A stretch of DNA of 64,000 bases, taken from NCBI GenBank assembly GCA_963556145.1, contig OY744462.1, positions 7,502,001 through 7,566,000 on the forward strand. The letters run 5' to 3'. Numbering within the stretch: the first letter of the stretch is position 1; each line of letters opens with the position of its first letter. Positions 1 to 9,935 of the stretch are shown here, piece after piece. This DNA comes from Hygrocybe punicea. Its lineage: Eukaryota > Basidiomycota > Agaricomycetes > Agaricales > Hygrophoraceae. The notes beneath the pieces were generated by a model, which saw nothing but the letters and a program-made list of their open reading frames with translations, did not search any database and was not told where the DNA came from. A program made the translations under genes and the position numbers.

Positions 1-1069
1 GAGCGGAACCCAACACCACGTACACGGGTATGGCCAAATCGAGCAATCCGACAATAATCTGGAAACCGAAGCAGAGAGGGAATAAGGAGGCCATCAGTAA
101 GGCCAACTTTGTGAGCTGTAGAGGATGTGAAATCGATCTTGGATTGCGCAGACGCCACGCCCCTAGTCCTCCATCGACGATTGCGGCGGCAATGTTGTGG
201 TCATCGCTAAGTAGGGGTTCTTCACCCTCAAGTCCCTTCCGTGTCCACCTAAATGGTGGCGTTACTCCGCATTCTCTACTCTGGCTTGAATCCCTATGCC
301 GGTCCACCAAGCTTAATACAAAGCTCCAGGAAACTGTTCCCTGCTGCCCTTCATCACAGTCTGTCCGACATGCGTCACACAAGCCTTGTAAAGTCAGAGA
401 CCTCATAACGTCTGCGGCGGTAGTGTCGTGCAGCTCCTGCGCCGCTATGATGCCATACATGGAATGAATATCGAGGCTCGCTAGGGCATTTAATGTAAGA
501 GATTTGTCGTTGTGCATGTCTCGGGGTAGGGTAGCTTCACGAAAAGCGTCTTTGCGTACCGTGGGGATGGGTTCCACGACGGTGAGCTTGGAAAGACATC
601 GCCACGGCAAAATGAACGCGAAGAACAACGCGGCAAGATAGTTTGCAACGCTCTGCCAGTAAATGCCAGTCCCGATGAGAGTGGTTACAAGAATCAGAAA
701 GATCCAGGATGTTAGGAGGTTCTGGATTGATATACTTGGCTTGTGGGTGTATTCTTGCGTTGTAACTGCCGAATTCACCAAGCCTTCAGCTCCGATTGCG
801 GCCAACCTTGGCTCTCTTGCCCGAGGCGGCATCCAAAGCCCCCATCGCCACCAAGCAATGGTACCAGCAAAGGGACCGTCATCTACGTTCCAGGCCTCCG
901 TGTACTGCAACACGGCCCAAGCACCTAAGATAGCCAGCGACGGTGAAGGCAACGAATGTTGAAAAGTAGATATGGCGCCGCTAACACCAGTGTCCTCGTT
1001 AATGTCAGCCCATGTGTACCTGGGAAAGAGGAGGATAATCAGTGAAGCGTGTAAGTTGTTTCGAGTCAT
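1..1069 (-). CDS. Multi-pass membrane protein, partial (runs off left edge)
   Basis: An uninterrupted minus-strand frame runs from ATG at 1069 to the window edge (about 356 codons, no stop seen). It has hydrophobic stretches that look like membrane helices: one after the central ISIQNLLTSW segment, one around YLAALFFAFILPW, and a long one near the visible end (LTKLALLMASLFPLCFGFQI). An N-terminal MTRNNLHASLIILLFP stretch could be a signal or anchor. However, the bases just before codon TYTWAD-like sequence (CTTTCCCAG at about 1022-1030) form a good 3' splice site with a branch-like CTGAT upstream, so the true first exon may lie further upstream at 1080-1200. I do not recognise the family. The composition (WAD, WWRWGLW, long acidic/polar loop) looks like lineage-specific fungal membrane proteins. 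Coding status is fairly safe because of the length of the open frame; function is unknown. Confidence 0.6.
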   Translation of the reverse strand, partial: MTRNNLHASLIILLFPRYTWADINEDTGVSGAISTFQHSLPSPSLAILGAWAVLQYTEAWNVDDGPFAGTIAWWRWGLWMPPRAREPRLAAIGAEGLVNSAVTTQEYTHKPSISIQNLLTSWIFLILVTTLIGTGIYWQSVANYLAALFFAFILPWRCLSKLTVVEPIPTVRKDAFREATLPRDMHNDKSLTLNALASLDIHSMYGIIAAQELHDTTAADVMRSLTLQGLCDACRTDCDEGQQGTVSWSFVLSLVDRHRDSSQSRECGVTPPFRWTRKGLEGEEPLLSDDHNIAAAIVDGGLGAWRLRNPRSISHPLQLTKLALLMASLFPLCFGFQIIVGLLDLAIPVYVVLGSA

Positions 1070-2321
1070 CGTTTAGTGCAGTCGGTGCTGGATTGTTGGA
1101 TAGAACCCGCTTGGAAAGCCAAGGGAGGATCGGGGACTTGAAGAGAGCTGGCCACAGCATCGCCTTCCTCCAGATGCCTACTAGTAGCGTTATATGAGTT
1201 CCGCAGTCCTATCATAGAAGAGTTGATTCCACGTGACTGCATTGGGTGCCGTTGAACGTTTGTGCTCGAATTCGGGTGTCTCGATGTCGAAATTCGACCT
1301 CGAAATCAGGTCCCAACTGTGAACGCCCCTGATAATGGGAAGAACATTCAACTAGAGACGTCATGGGGCTCGAGCATCTCGAACCTGGGTAGAAAATACA
1401 GTCAGACAAGGGAGAAGGACAGAAAGTCCTCCCACCTCTCGAGCGACTTTCTTCCGCCTTCAAGTTCCACCAACGAATCAGCAAGCTTCTGCTTTTGGTC
1501 GTCCATTTCGACCTCAGCCATTATTGTCTTTGGCGTCCATACGATTCCACGTCCTTCCCTGTATTTTGACGATCGTTGCCGGGGCGATGTTCGGGATGTT
1601 GGCCCTGCAGATACAAATTAATGCCCGAGGGGATCAAATCCTTGGAATCGAGGTCAGCTCCTGGGGATTCCCTATGTTTACTTACCACTTACTAGTTATG
1701 TTCCCGGGCCACTAGGGGTGCGTCTGTAAGAGAACTTACAGAAGGTTGTGACAGAAGAGCGAAGAGAAAGCACAGAGAGAGAAGGCGCCAGAATCCACTC
1801 AACCAGATCCCTTCAACTAATGTCGTTGTTATTGCAGAACTGGCAATCACTGAGTGGCTAGCTCACTTGAGAACTACGACTTGCTTGATTTAAGCGTCAC
1901 CAGTGAACAACGCTGCCCTCATCTCATCGTCCCTTGAGGCGACGTCAGCCTAGCGGCATAATACCATGGTGAGTGTGCTTAAACGACCTGTGCCAAGGCA
2001 CAGAAAATTGGGCACGTTTTTGTGCCGGGTGATTGACGAGCTCTGCATAGTGATAATACTGCGATCACCACGGTTTTTATCGTTCTCCTTCCAATTTGGA
2101 TTTCTAAGATGGTGCTCTCAGGCTCGGGTGCGTTTGTGAGACGACCGTGCCCACAGCAACTGCGTGTGGGAGGGTAGACTAAGCGAAGACTGGCCGACCC
2201 GTGATGGCACTTGATCGTCACTTGGACCAATATCTTGGCAATGGAGCTTCGATGCAATAAGAGACGAACAGCACAGAGTCTCTTTTCCTCACCTTCCTGA
2301 ACTCTTTCACTCACCACCATC
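1070..2321. other. Intergenic, no gene recognised
   Basis: Short open frames occur on both strands but none has a recognisable domain, coherent intron structure or start context. The stretch probably holds the divergent promoters of the membrane-protein gene to the left and the Kre9-like gene to the right. A CT-rich tract directly precedes the start at 2322 (about 2285-2320), a common fungal promoter/transcription-start feature. Confidence 0.4.
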
Positions 2322-2901
2322 ATGCCCTCCCTTCCTCGCCTTTCTCTCACCCTCTTCCTCTTCTTATCCATGGGCGCCTTCGTATATGCTGGGCCTATGG
2401 ACATCGGCTCGAGGGAGTCCCTAGACGTGTTCGCGCCCCGTATAACCGATCCGTCCGCTGGCGATGTATGGAAGGTGGGGGACACACGTCAGGTTTTTTG
2501 GTGCGTAGCATGGACGCTCAGCGTTAATGATACTCCCCTTCATCGTCCTTGTGTTGCAGGGATACCTCCAACGCTCCCAAGCAAATCACCAACCCAAATG
2601 GTAAGATCCTGCTCCGCAAGGGAAGTGTGACTTCGTCCAGTAAGCAGTCTGGTTCTCCAACTCTGGTACATCGAGCCTGATATATCGACAATGGACATTC
2701 AGCGATCCTCGCTAACAATTTCAACGTTCTCGATGGCGTTACGACTGTCCAGGTGCCGCAGGTGGTTTCTGGTAGTGATTACTGCCTCGTTTGTGCGTTG
2801 TTTCTCTCTGTGACTTAGCGGTCATTTTTACATATGCTGAGATGCACCTAGTCTTCGGTGATTCGGGTGACTTCAGCGATGTATTTACCATCACCAACTA
2901 G
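2322..2901 (+). CDS. Secreted Kre9/Knh1-like N-terminal-domain protein
   Basis: Four exons, 2322-2500, 2560-2639, 2703-2792 and 2852-2901, with GT-AG introns of 59-63 nt and consistent phases, give a 132-residue protein. Residues 1-23 are a signal peptide (hydrophobic core LTLFLFLSMGAFVYA). The mature part follows the yeast cell-wall-synthesis Kre9/Knh1 N-terminal fold: an early ITDPSAGDVWKVGDTRQVFW motif, a central GKILLRKG strand, and a final GSDYCLVFFGDSGDFSDVFTI strand pair. The family is known for secreted or GPI-anchored cell-surface proteins linked to beta-1,6-glucan assembly. This one lacks the usual Ser/Thr-rich tail and GPI signal, so it is probably a short, freely secreted form. 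Substrate and partners cannot be inferred. The gene model is strong because every exon joins in frame and ends in a family-typical C-terminus. Confidence 0.88.
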
Positions 2902-3591
2902 GTCTACTGTGAAACCTCTCACACAACTTTCTTTACCGATGGACAGCATTGAATGTGATCCGTCTCGCCTTGCTCGATTTGACATTACGATCAAGGCTCT
3001 TACCACCTGGCTAACGCCACTGTCCATCCTTTTACGTAGTACTTTTTCCCCTATACCTACTAGCAACATTGAAATTATACGCAGCTGAGCTTCGACAACT
3101 GTCTCTCCAAACAACCTCTCCTTGACGCCATCTTGCTCGAATGAGTGAGAGGACGAACATCATAAAGGAAGAGCTGCTTGTCTGTTGTGTTGCTTGATGA
3201 GAGGTTTCCTGCAGCGATGACAAGAATCTTTAAGCAAAGAATGGCTTAGTTAGTAGTTGTTGTAAAACCTACGAACTCACCGGATCAGCAGACAAGGGAA
3301 AGGTTTGTGAGCCGCGGTCCGTTCTGGACAAAACCATACTAAAATATGAAAAAAAGGAGTTTCAAGTTTATGTACCATCCGTGCAGCACCTTACAGTACT
3401 GTGCATGTTGCGGATGTTGCTGATTTAATTTTTTGCAGAGACAGGCTTCGGTTTTTGAAGGCACTCTCTGTTCATGGACAGACTTGGGCTTGCTGATGAG
3501 CGAGATTGTGCTTGACGGTGAGTCTCCGGTGCCAACTGCCAGTGTGCCTATCATGCCTTCGATGGCTCTGCCAGTGTACAAGTGACAAACG
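2902..3591. other. Intergenic, nothing recognised
   Basis: Holds the 3' flank of the Kre9-like gene. Short frames on both strands look like chance. No repeat or RNA gene is evident by eye. Confidence 0.35.
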
Positions 3592-4578
3592 ATGCCTCCA
3601 GCTGGCAGTCTCCCGGGGCCCCAGCAGAATGAGGCGGGTGCAGTTCGCTTGGCGAATGCTGTGTGGGATGTTTATTTCAAAGTGCTAGAGGGGGAAAGTG
3701 ACCATTTGTTTGGAAAAGGTAAGTTATAGGTCAGACAAGATAATGAGAGCTTTCAGCTGCAGAGGTTGGAGTAGAAGTTTACCGTTGGGGCATATATGGA
3801 GGAGACTTTTGTTCGGACGCGCAGCACATGTCCAAAATCAAGGATCATGTGACTTATTGAAGTTATACGGCGGCATTCGCCGAATTCCATTTCTTGCTTG
3901 CTTCACCTTCATTCCGAACACGCACGTCGCACGGTGACCAACTACAATCGTTCCTCACATCCAAATGAGCTTAGGAGGTTTCTTACACCGACTGCTGATC
4001 GCAGCTTGATGTCGTGACAGGATAGGTTCTATCCCGGAGGCTAGATGAACCCCTCACCGAAAAGACTGTTCTGCATTGAGACTTGGATCGTGCATGTTAC
4101 AGCAGGTAATAAAGGCTCGAAGTTTTCAGCCACCTTCTGGCACTGCGAATCAACAGGTCCATCGGCAAAAGACTATTCTGAGTGGCCTTAATAATTAGGG
4201 TATAGACGGGTTTGCCAACCGCCAACGTCCTTTTGTCGATGCCATTTATCTGCCCACCGACTATCACTAGTACAAGCCAATAGTCAGTGGTGTTGTCTCC
4301 ATGCCTTGGGAGATCAATGTTCTTGGAGCCACAACGTCACGTACGTTCATTTTTCATTCTCTGAAATTTTGCGTAGGACTTCTTCACAGAATTAAAAGGT
4401 GCCATTACAGCCAATCCTGGTTGCCGATGCGTCCACTCACGAATGTTCGTTGTTTTTCTCACGAAAAAATTCTTGGTTTCTCATCACAAAAGCAGATTAC
4501 CCTTGCTAAACAGGATAACACCGCCGGCCAGAAATGGACCCCTCCCCTCCCCCACCCCAGTCTTGGCCCTGCCTAAGT
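3592..4578 (+). pseudogene. Degenerate gene, left arm of inverted duplication
   Basis: A coding-looking first exon starts at ATG 3592 (MPPAGSLPGPQQNEAGAV, later NAVWDVYFKVLEGES) and ends at a GTAAGT near 3719. After a CTTTCAG it continues in phase as AAEVGVEVYRWGIYGG until a TGA. Downstream only blocks remain. They match the opposite-strand copy at 5220-6430, including a shared C-terminal segment (ITLAKQDNTAGQKWT then LGPA and stop at 4576). Frames shift several times and stops intervene, so the gene is probably dead. The family is not recognised. Both arms end at the same codon, which suggests the duplicated unit was a real protein-coding gene and not a transposon end. Confidence 0.5.
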
Positions 4579-6300
4579 TTTCAAATGTGCGCAGTCAGTT
4601 TGATCTGTTCCACCTGTTTTGTCCTCCCGTCCTGTCCGAAGCTCATTATCATTCCAGGAGCCAGCGAGAAACGTGTGTGGGGAGAATAAACAGACACTCC
4701 TCAGATTGCTGTTGTGATCATAGACGTCTCACCAATGAAATTTCTACGTCCACGAAACACTTGCCACTGTTTGCCAGTAATGGCTACACTTGAGTTTATT
4801 CCATGAATATGAGTAGTATTCGTGCCATGTATCAGCATTGGACAGTCATAACCGGAAGAGAAAAGTCAGTGTTTCGGCCAAACTGTAGGTTTCTAATCGT
4901 TGTTTCCGACATGTTAAATAATAGCCAGTCAATCAAGGCAGGGGCTCAACGTAGTGTTTCGCGTACAAGTTATCAGAAAATACTAATGCAACTCACAGAA
5001 CAAAACCAAAGGATAACGGCAAGTATTTCGTGGACAGGGAAAACTTGGAAAATTCATTGGTGAGATATCTGTGTTATTACAATTACAAAAGTTATCTGAG
5101 GAGTCTTCGTTTATTCTCCAACATATTTTTTCACTTGCATCTAGAATGACACTGAGTTTCGGACAAGAGCGGGAGGGTAAAACGGGTCGCAAAATAAAAC
5201 TGACCGTGCACGTGTAACCTTAGGTCGGGCCGAGACTGGTGCGGGGGGTCCACTGTTGTCCGGTGCTGTTGTCTTGTTTAGAGAGGGTAATCTGCAAATG
5301 TAATGAGAAACCAAGATCGTTTTCGTGCAAAATAACAGGCAGACGAACTTGCGTGAGTGGCGCGTCGGCAGCGACACTCCAAAAAAGATCGGTGTATGGC
5401 ACCTTAATTCTGTGAAGAAGCCGACACTCAGAAGGTCACGCGAAATTCAAAGAATGAACGTACGTGACGCTGTGGCTCCAAGGATCACCAAGGGCATTGA
5501 TCTCCCAGGGCATGGAGACGACGCCACTGACTATCGGCTTGTTCTAGTGAAAGCCAGTGAGCAAATAGCAGCAGGTAAACGAATGAAATACAAACCACGT
5601 CGGCCAGCCCGTCGATACCGGCATACAGCCCGGTAAGCACACTCTGAATGGTAAAAAGGTTTTTGCCTACCAACAGGGGAGTGATCCTCCACTGAGAGCA
5701 ACAAACACCTGTGAGTCTTTTGCCGACGATGGTAGGTATAGTGAACGGACCTGTTGGTTCGCAGTTCCAGAAGGCGTCTGGTTCAAGGTGTAGATGATGA
5801 CGTTGGTTCATGGGACAAAATTACTGCCCAAAAGATCGACAAAGATCTTCGACCTAACGTTCTGAATGTTGTCGCCAGCAAAAGACATGATGAGAGATTC
5901 CTACTAGTAGTGAGTTGAGGATCCTCAAAACTCACCTTTTATCCCCGCTGCAAGTTGCCTGCAACCGTCCTCGAGGCAAGGATTCATCTGACCCATGGGA
6001 AACACCACACAAGTAATGTAACCTGCATAGGCGATGAAGCTGCAATCGGCGGTCGGTTTAAGAAACCTTGGAGTGGAGGAATGATTCTAGTCTCGATCTT
6101 GGACAAATCCGAATTCGCGGACTACGAAAAAACATCAGCGTTTCTCACGGTTCAAATATTTCTGGTCACGATGGTAATCGATTGGCGAGAGGTCTGCACC
6201 CCAAAATGCTTTGCCAGGACGTCTGCGGTGTGAGTAAATGCCCAGGCACCAACCGACTTGTTCGGAATGAATGTCAAAGGAATGGCATTCGGTGAATGCG
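3878..6300. repeat. Diverged inverted duplication, arms about 0.8-1.1 kb
   Basis: Left-arm blocks at 3878-3925, 3945-4010, 4130-4175, 4205-4405 and 4440-4640 match the reverse complement of right-arm blocks at about 6250-6300, 6030-6095, 5735-5790, 5400-5620 and 5145-5380, in the mirrored order. A clear pair is CTTCTTCACAGAATTAA at 4379 against its complement near 5405. A unique spacer of about 500 bp separates the arms. There are no terminal inverted repeats or target duplications, so this looks like a gene duplicated tail-to-tail and not an element. Confidence 0.7.
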
Positions 6301-6430
6301 GCTCAAGGACAGAAACATACGGTGGGGTGAAGAAGGGCTCTTAAGGAAGTAATTGGGGAGCTAGCGCCGTGGTGTGGCTGGTGAAGCCTGTGTCTTTGGT
6401 AGTGGGTTCGTCAACGCGAAGCCTTGAGCA
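5220..6430 (-). pseudogene. Degenerate gene, right arm of inverted duplication
   Basis: Reading leftwards, coding-like blocks include EPHSPNAIPLTFIPNKSVGA, then AFTHTADVLAKHFGVQTSRQ, then IIPPLQGFLNRPPIAAS, a 108-codon open frame at 5485-5811 (MNQRHHLHLEPDAFWNCEPT onward), and a final VILHENDLGFSLHLQITLSK... ending LGPT at the stop at 5220. In-frame stops and frame changes separate the blocks. The order and content match the left arm at 3592-4578. No domain is recognised. The copy keeps longer open stretches than the left arm, so it may have decayed more recently. Confidence 0.5.
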
Positions 6431-6616
6431 GAGACAAAGAATATTGAGTCTAGCCTTAAGATCTCAAGATCTTATTGTAACGACAAGACTTTATCGAAGC
6501 TTTATCGATTGCTCCACTGAAATCACGAGAAACTGTTTGCTACAGGTAAAGATGCAACGGATTCCTTTTTTTGGTATGTTTCCAACAAGTTCTTGTTCCA
6601 TTTTTCCCACTCCCCG

Positions 6617-8231
6617 TCACTCCTCCTCACCGTCAATCCGAACAACCAGCCTCGAGCCCTGCTTGATGCCGCACTGACCAATGGTTTCGTTTTCATCACA
6701 CTCAAAGTCATGCTCCATGACAACACCGTTGTCCTCAAACCCAACGATCAACATTAAGTGGGCCCTGGTAGTTCGCTATCGTTAATATCAAGGAAGGACA
6801 CGGAGATATATACTGACCGGTCCATATCAAGCTCGAAATCCTGGCACACTGCCGCAAGCAATTTCGATACATGATGTCGGGCGCGGACCCGAAATTTCCT
6901 TTTTCCCTTTTCGGAATGGTGGACCTCAACGATGAATTTATCTTCCACAAAGTCTAACTGGTCCATCTGCGTGTTCAGGTCTATGAATAACAACGATCAC
7001 TAACGGTTCTGAGAGTGACAGAACCCCTCGGGGTGAAAGAAACTCACCATCTATCACCTCTTCTTGTTTGGCAATTGCTGGCTTGCGGTTGACTTGTTCT
7101 TTCCAAGGACATGCGCAAGGCTCGATTATCAGTCCACAGATAAAAAAACCAATAGGTATTCACCTTGATCATGTCCTATATTTGGGGCCTTTTGATGGTC
7201 CTGGTCCCCGTTAGTCTCCCGGTCGTGGTCGTGGTCGTGGTCGTCGCCGTCGCCGTCGCCGTCTGAATCCGTGTGTTCTGAATCTGACATGGACGGTAAT
7301 GCTATCCGAGCTGGATTTGATTTGCCGCCAAAGACATCCTCAGACGCAGATGCAGCTTCATCGGGTTCTTCCACCGCCTCCCTCTCATTCCCTCGGAAAG
7401 ACTTTGGGAGAGACCTGTCGGCTCCACGTTGTTGGAATGACACCCGACTTGGGAGTTTCTGGTGATCTTCTGCATCCTCATCGGCGTCCGACGTAACGTT
7501 GGCACGTTCGAAGCGTACAGATACGTTTTCATCTTTCACTTTCACGCCGTTCCCACCTCCAGCTACGTTCTTCCCCGCAACACCGCCCGAAGATGGGGGC
7601 CCCACAGCGGAAGATGTCAATAGTCCGTTTCCGCGAGATGTTACACCACTCAAGCAAGCTGTGTGTGGTTAAAATCGCAAACAATCAAAAGACCGAAAAG
7701 TTGAAAAATGAAAGAATGAAAGAAAAAAAAAAGAAATAGCCACCTCGACGACAATGGCTGGCAGATTTCACGCGCACGGTAACAACGCTGACCAGAGCAG
7801 ATAGTTCCTCCCATGCAGCCTCCGAAATCCTTACAGGATTATTATCACAGACTTCCACTCCAGGAACCTCAAACGACACAAAATCGGTCCTCCCAAGACT
7901 AAACAGGTTTCGGGCGATTGCTTCGAGAACCTGTATTTTTTGCCCCGGGGAGGAGGGGGCGACGAGAAATTATTAACAACGATAGGAAGAATGGACATTT
8001 AGGTTGGTATGGTGAGCAATACCCACTTGGTAGGTTTTGGGTGTCTGGACAAAGATGTGATTGGGTCCATAAGTTAATATGACCAGGTTTGCCTTGGACT
8101 CGACGGTGGGTTTGAACTGAGAACTGATATGGCATTCGGTGAGCATAATGAACCAAGGTCCGACTCGGATATTTGACGGTGTCCAAAATAAACAATCGCC
8201 GACGCCCACCGGCGCTACTCCAGTTGATGCT
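6617..8231 (-). CDS. Hypothetical protein with C-terminal SUMO/Rad60-like beta-grasp domain
   Basis: Minus-strand exons 8231?-8027, 7930-7744, 7658-7164, 7077-7048, 6980-6818 and 6764-6617 (stop TGA at 6619-6617) join in phase with GT-AG introns. The N-terminal part (WFIMLTECHISSQFKPTVES, then VLEAIARNLFSLGRTDFVSF) is unrecognised. The middle (exon 7658-7164) is low-complexity and acidic, rich in Asp/His/Gly. The last two exons have the look of a ubiquitin/SUMO-like fold: VEDKFIVEVHHSEKGKRKFR, then an HHVSKLLAAVCQDFELD helix, and near the end DENETIGQCGIKQGSRLVV. That final motif resembles the SUMO/Rad60 SLD 'T-x-x-x-L/C-x-x-x-x-G' turn. It ends DGEEE without a diglycine, so it is not a processed SUMO; a non-covalent SUMO-like domain is more likely. 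The 5' end is unclear because tandem duplications begin exactly there, and the true start was not found. Confidence 0.65.
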
Positions 8232-8575
8232 ACAGGTACCTGGTTCCAAACTACTCACTTCATTTGCGAACCTAAGGGTACTAGTTTCTAAAGGGTACCA
8301 CGGAGGAGGTTCAGTCTTTCACGGTGTGCTACAGGCACCTGGTTCCCCGGGCCACTCACTCATTACGAACCTAACGATATCCACGGAAGCGAACTGCAGG
8401 GTACTAGTTTTTAAAGGGTACCACGGTGGAGTTCACTGGCAGTCTTTCGCGGTGTGCCACAGCCTGAGGCACCTGGTTCCCCGGGCCACTCACTCATATC
8501 CACGGAAGCGAACTGCAGGGTACTAGTTTTTAAAGGGTACCACTGCGAATGTTTAGTCTTACGCGGTCGCTGGTT
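8232..8575. repeat. Three imperfect tandem repeat units (about 98-136 bp)
   Basis: Three consecutive units start with (G/C)CACCTGGTTCC at about 8232, 8332 and 8468. Each carries GGGTACTAGTTT followed by AAAGGGTACCAC, and the second and third also share CCACGGAAGCGAACTGCAGG. They abut the first recognised exon of the SUMO-like gene. In the minus direction each unit repeats a CCAGGT(A/G)CCTGTAGC junction like the one that opens that exon, so the duplication seems to have copied the gene's exon-intron border. Confidence 0.75.
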
Positions 8576-8875
8576 ATAGCGCTACGAACTGTTCAACGTT
8601 CTGGTAAATGTTCCTTACTTTGGCTTGGGCGAGTTAATATTCTCCCTTGTGGTGGGTGGGGTTTTGGAACGACAGATTCTACAACTGCCAGACAGTGGCC
8701 ATGGCTATTATAATGGACCGAGGAGGATCTAACCACGTTCACGTCTGATGCAAGCATTCACACCCTGCAGTTATCTTTTGTCATCGCTTGAAAGGTTGAC
8801 AGCGAGAATGGTGTGGAGCCTCTGTACAGATCCGCTGAATAGCCTAGGTCAGGGACTCGAATCTCCGCAACCCAT

Positions 8876-8881
8876 TATAAA
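8876..8881 (+). promoter_or_regulatory. TATA box of small secreted protein gene
   Basis: TATAAA lies 61 nt upstream of the ATG at 8937 with no upstream ATG between them. Confidence 0.55.
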
Positions 8882-8936
8882 GAGTGCTTCGAAGGTCCTA
8901 ATCGCTCACCACCCAGAAAACCTCATCAACCCATAC

Positions 8937-9286
8937 ATGACTCGCTTCTCTGCTCTCTTTACCCTTCTCTGTGTGGCTGGCGCCGCCGTTAGCATGGTGG
9001 GCGCAAGCCCACTGTCCGGCTGTAGCCACGGGTGAGTTGCTGTATCGTTTGTGTTAATGTAATCATCAAAGTATTGATTCGGAATTGGAGGTCTGTCAAT
9101 ATTGACCAGACCAGGATTGGCGACCCGCCTCAATGGTACGGGTGTCACAAGAAACTGTGTTGGTCCTATTGTGGATACCCGAGTTGGTGCTACACGCACA
9201 AACCGGGTGAGAATGCATACGTTCCTTGCAATTCTATCGACGATTGCAAATACGAGTGGCAATGCCAATCGACTTGCACTGTGTAA
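8937..9286 (+). CDS. Small secreted cysteine-rich protein (88 aa)
   Basis: Two exons, 8937-9031 and 9115-9286, joined in phase across an 83-nt GTGAGT...CCAG intron, encode 88 residues. Residues 1-24 form a clear signal peptide (MTRFSALFTLLCVAGAAVSM then a VGAS-type cleavage region). The mature chain of about 64 residues has nine cysteines, in CX6-12C spacings such as WYGCHKKLCWSYCGYPSWC, and several aromatic residues. It ends CQSTCTV. This is the profile of fungal small secreted effector-like or defence-like proteins. I recognise no named family, and the odd cysteine count leaves one unpaired or dimerising. The start is supported by the TATA box 61 nt upstream and by the signal peptide. Role is unknown: host interaction, antagonism or development are all possible. 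Confidence 0.8.
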
Positions 9287-9935
9287 CGTGATGGTGGGTT
9301 TTACCTCATGCTTAGGTTTCGGGATCTGTGATCATCTTTTGGCTGCTTCGTTTTGTTTTTTCTTCAGATTCCTGTCTGAACTCGTGTGAGTATAAGGCAA
9401 TGTATTTCTTCTGCTCCTTTGATTCGGCAAATCTTCCCCATGTGCTTTTTGTCTTATGAGGTTGCTTTCTCGCTCAACCTGTTCTTACTCTTCCATTTCA
9501 CACTGGAAGCTTCAAACCGCGCTTGCACACCGTTGTTGTTACGGACTGTATTATTCTTCGAAAAAACAGACTTGTTGGAAAACAGACTTGTGGAAATCTG
9601 AGGGAGCTGCCTCTTCGACGTAGTTACCTCCGTGCTATCTTCCCCACCCGAACTCTCTTGTCCAAGGTTGTGAAACAGAGCACCACTGGTGCCCAAGAGA
9701 AGTGGCACTGACTTGGGCCGCCCGCCTGAGATGTTTCACGAAGCTGCAATTTCACGAAGCTGCTAATTGGAACGATCGTGCTTTTTTCTTCTTTCCAACA
9801 GCCATTTTTCATTTTTGGCGGTGTAGCCTTTGTAGAGCCACCACTAACACAGTAAAATTACAACAATGGTATTGCACTCCCAAAAGAAAGAAAAAATGCA
9901 CCAGCCAAAATCTCCAAACCCCACACCCCTCTCCA
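9287..9935. other. Intergenic between convergent genes
   Basis: Holds the 3' flanks of the small secreted protein gene and of the F-box/WD40 gene. Small open frames exist on both strands (for example 9454-9708 minus) but have no domain or splice support. Confidence 0.4.

Noticed and set aside
30..467. Plus-strand frame of 145 codons
   Set aside because: It is the antisense shadow of the longer minus-strand membrane-protein frame, which has coherent hydrophobic segments.
1212..1715. Short frames on both strands between the first two genes
   Set aside because: No domain, splice support or start context; composition is not coding-like.
9454..9812. Minus-strand frames 3' of the F-box gene
   Set aside because: The F-box gene ends cleanly at 9936 with a typical last WD40 blade, and these frames have no domain.
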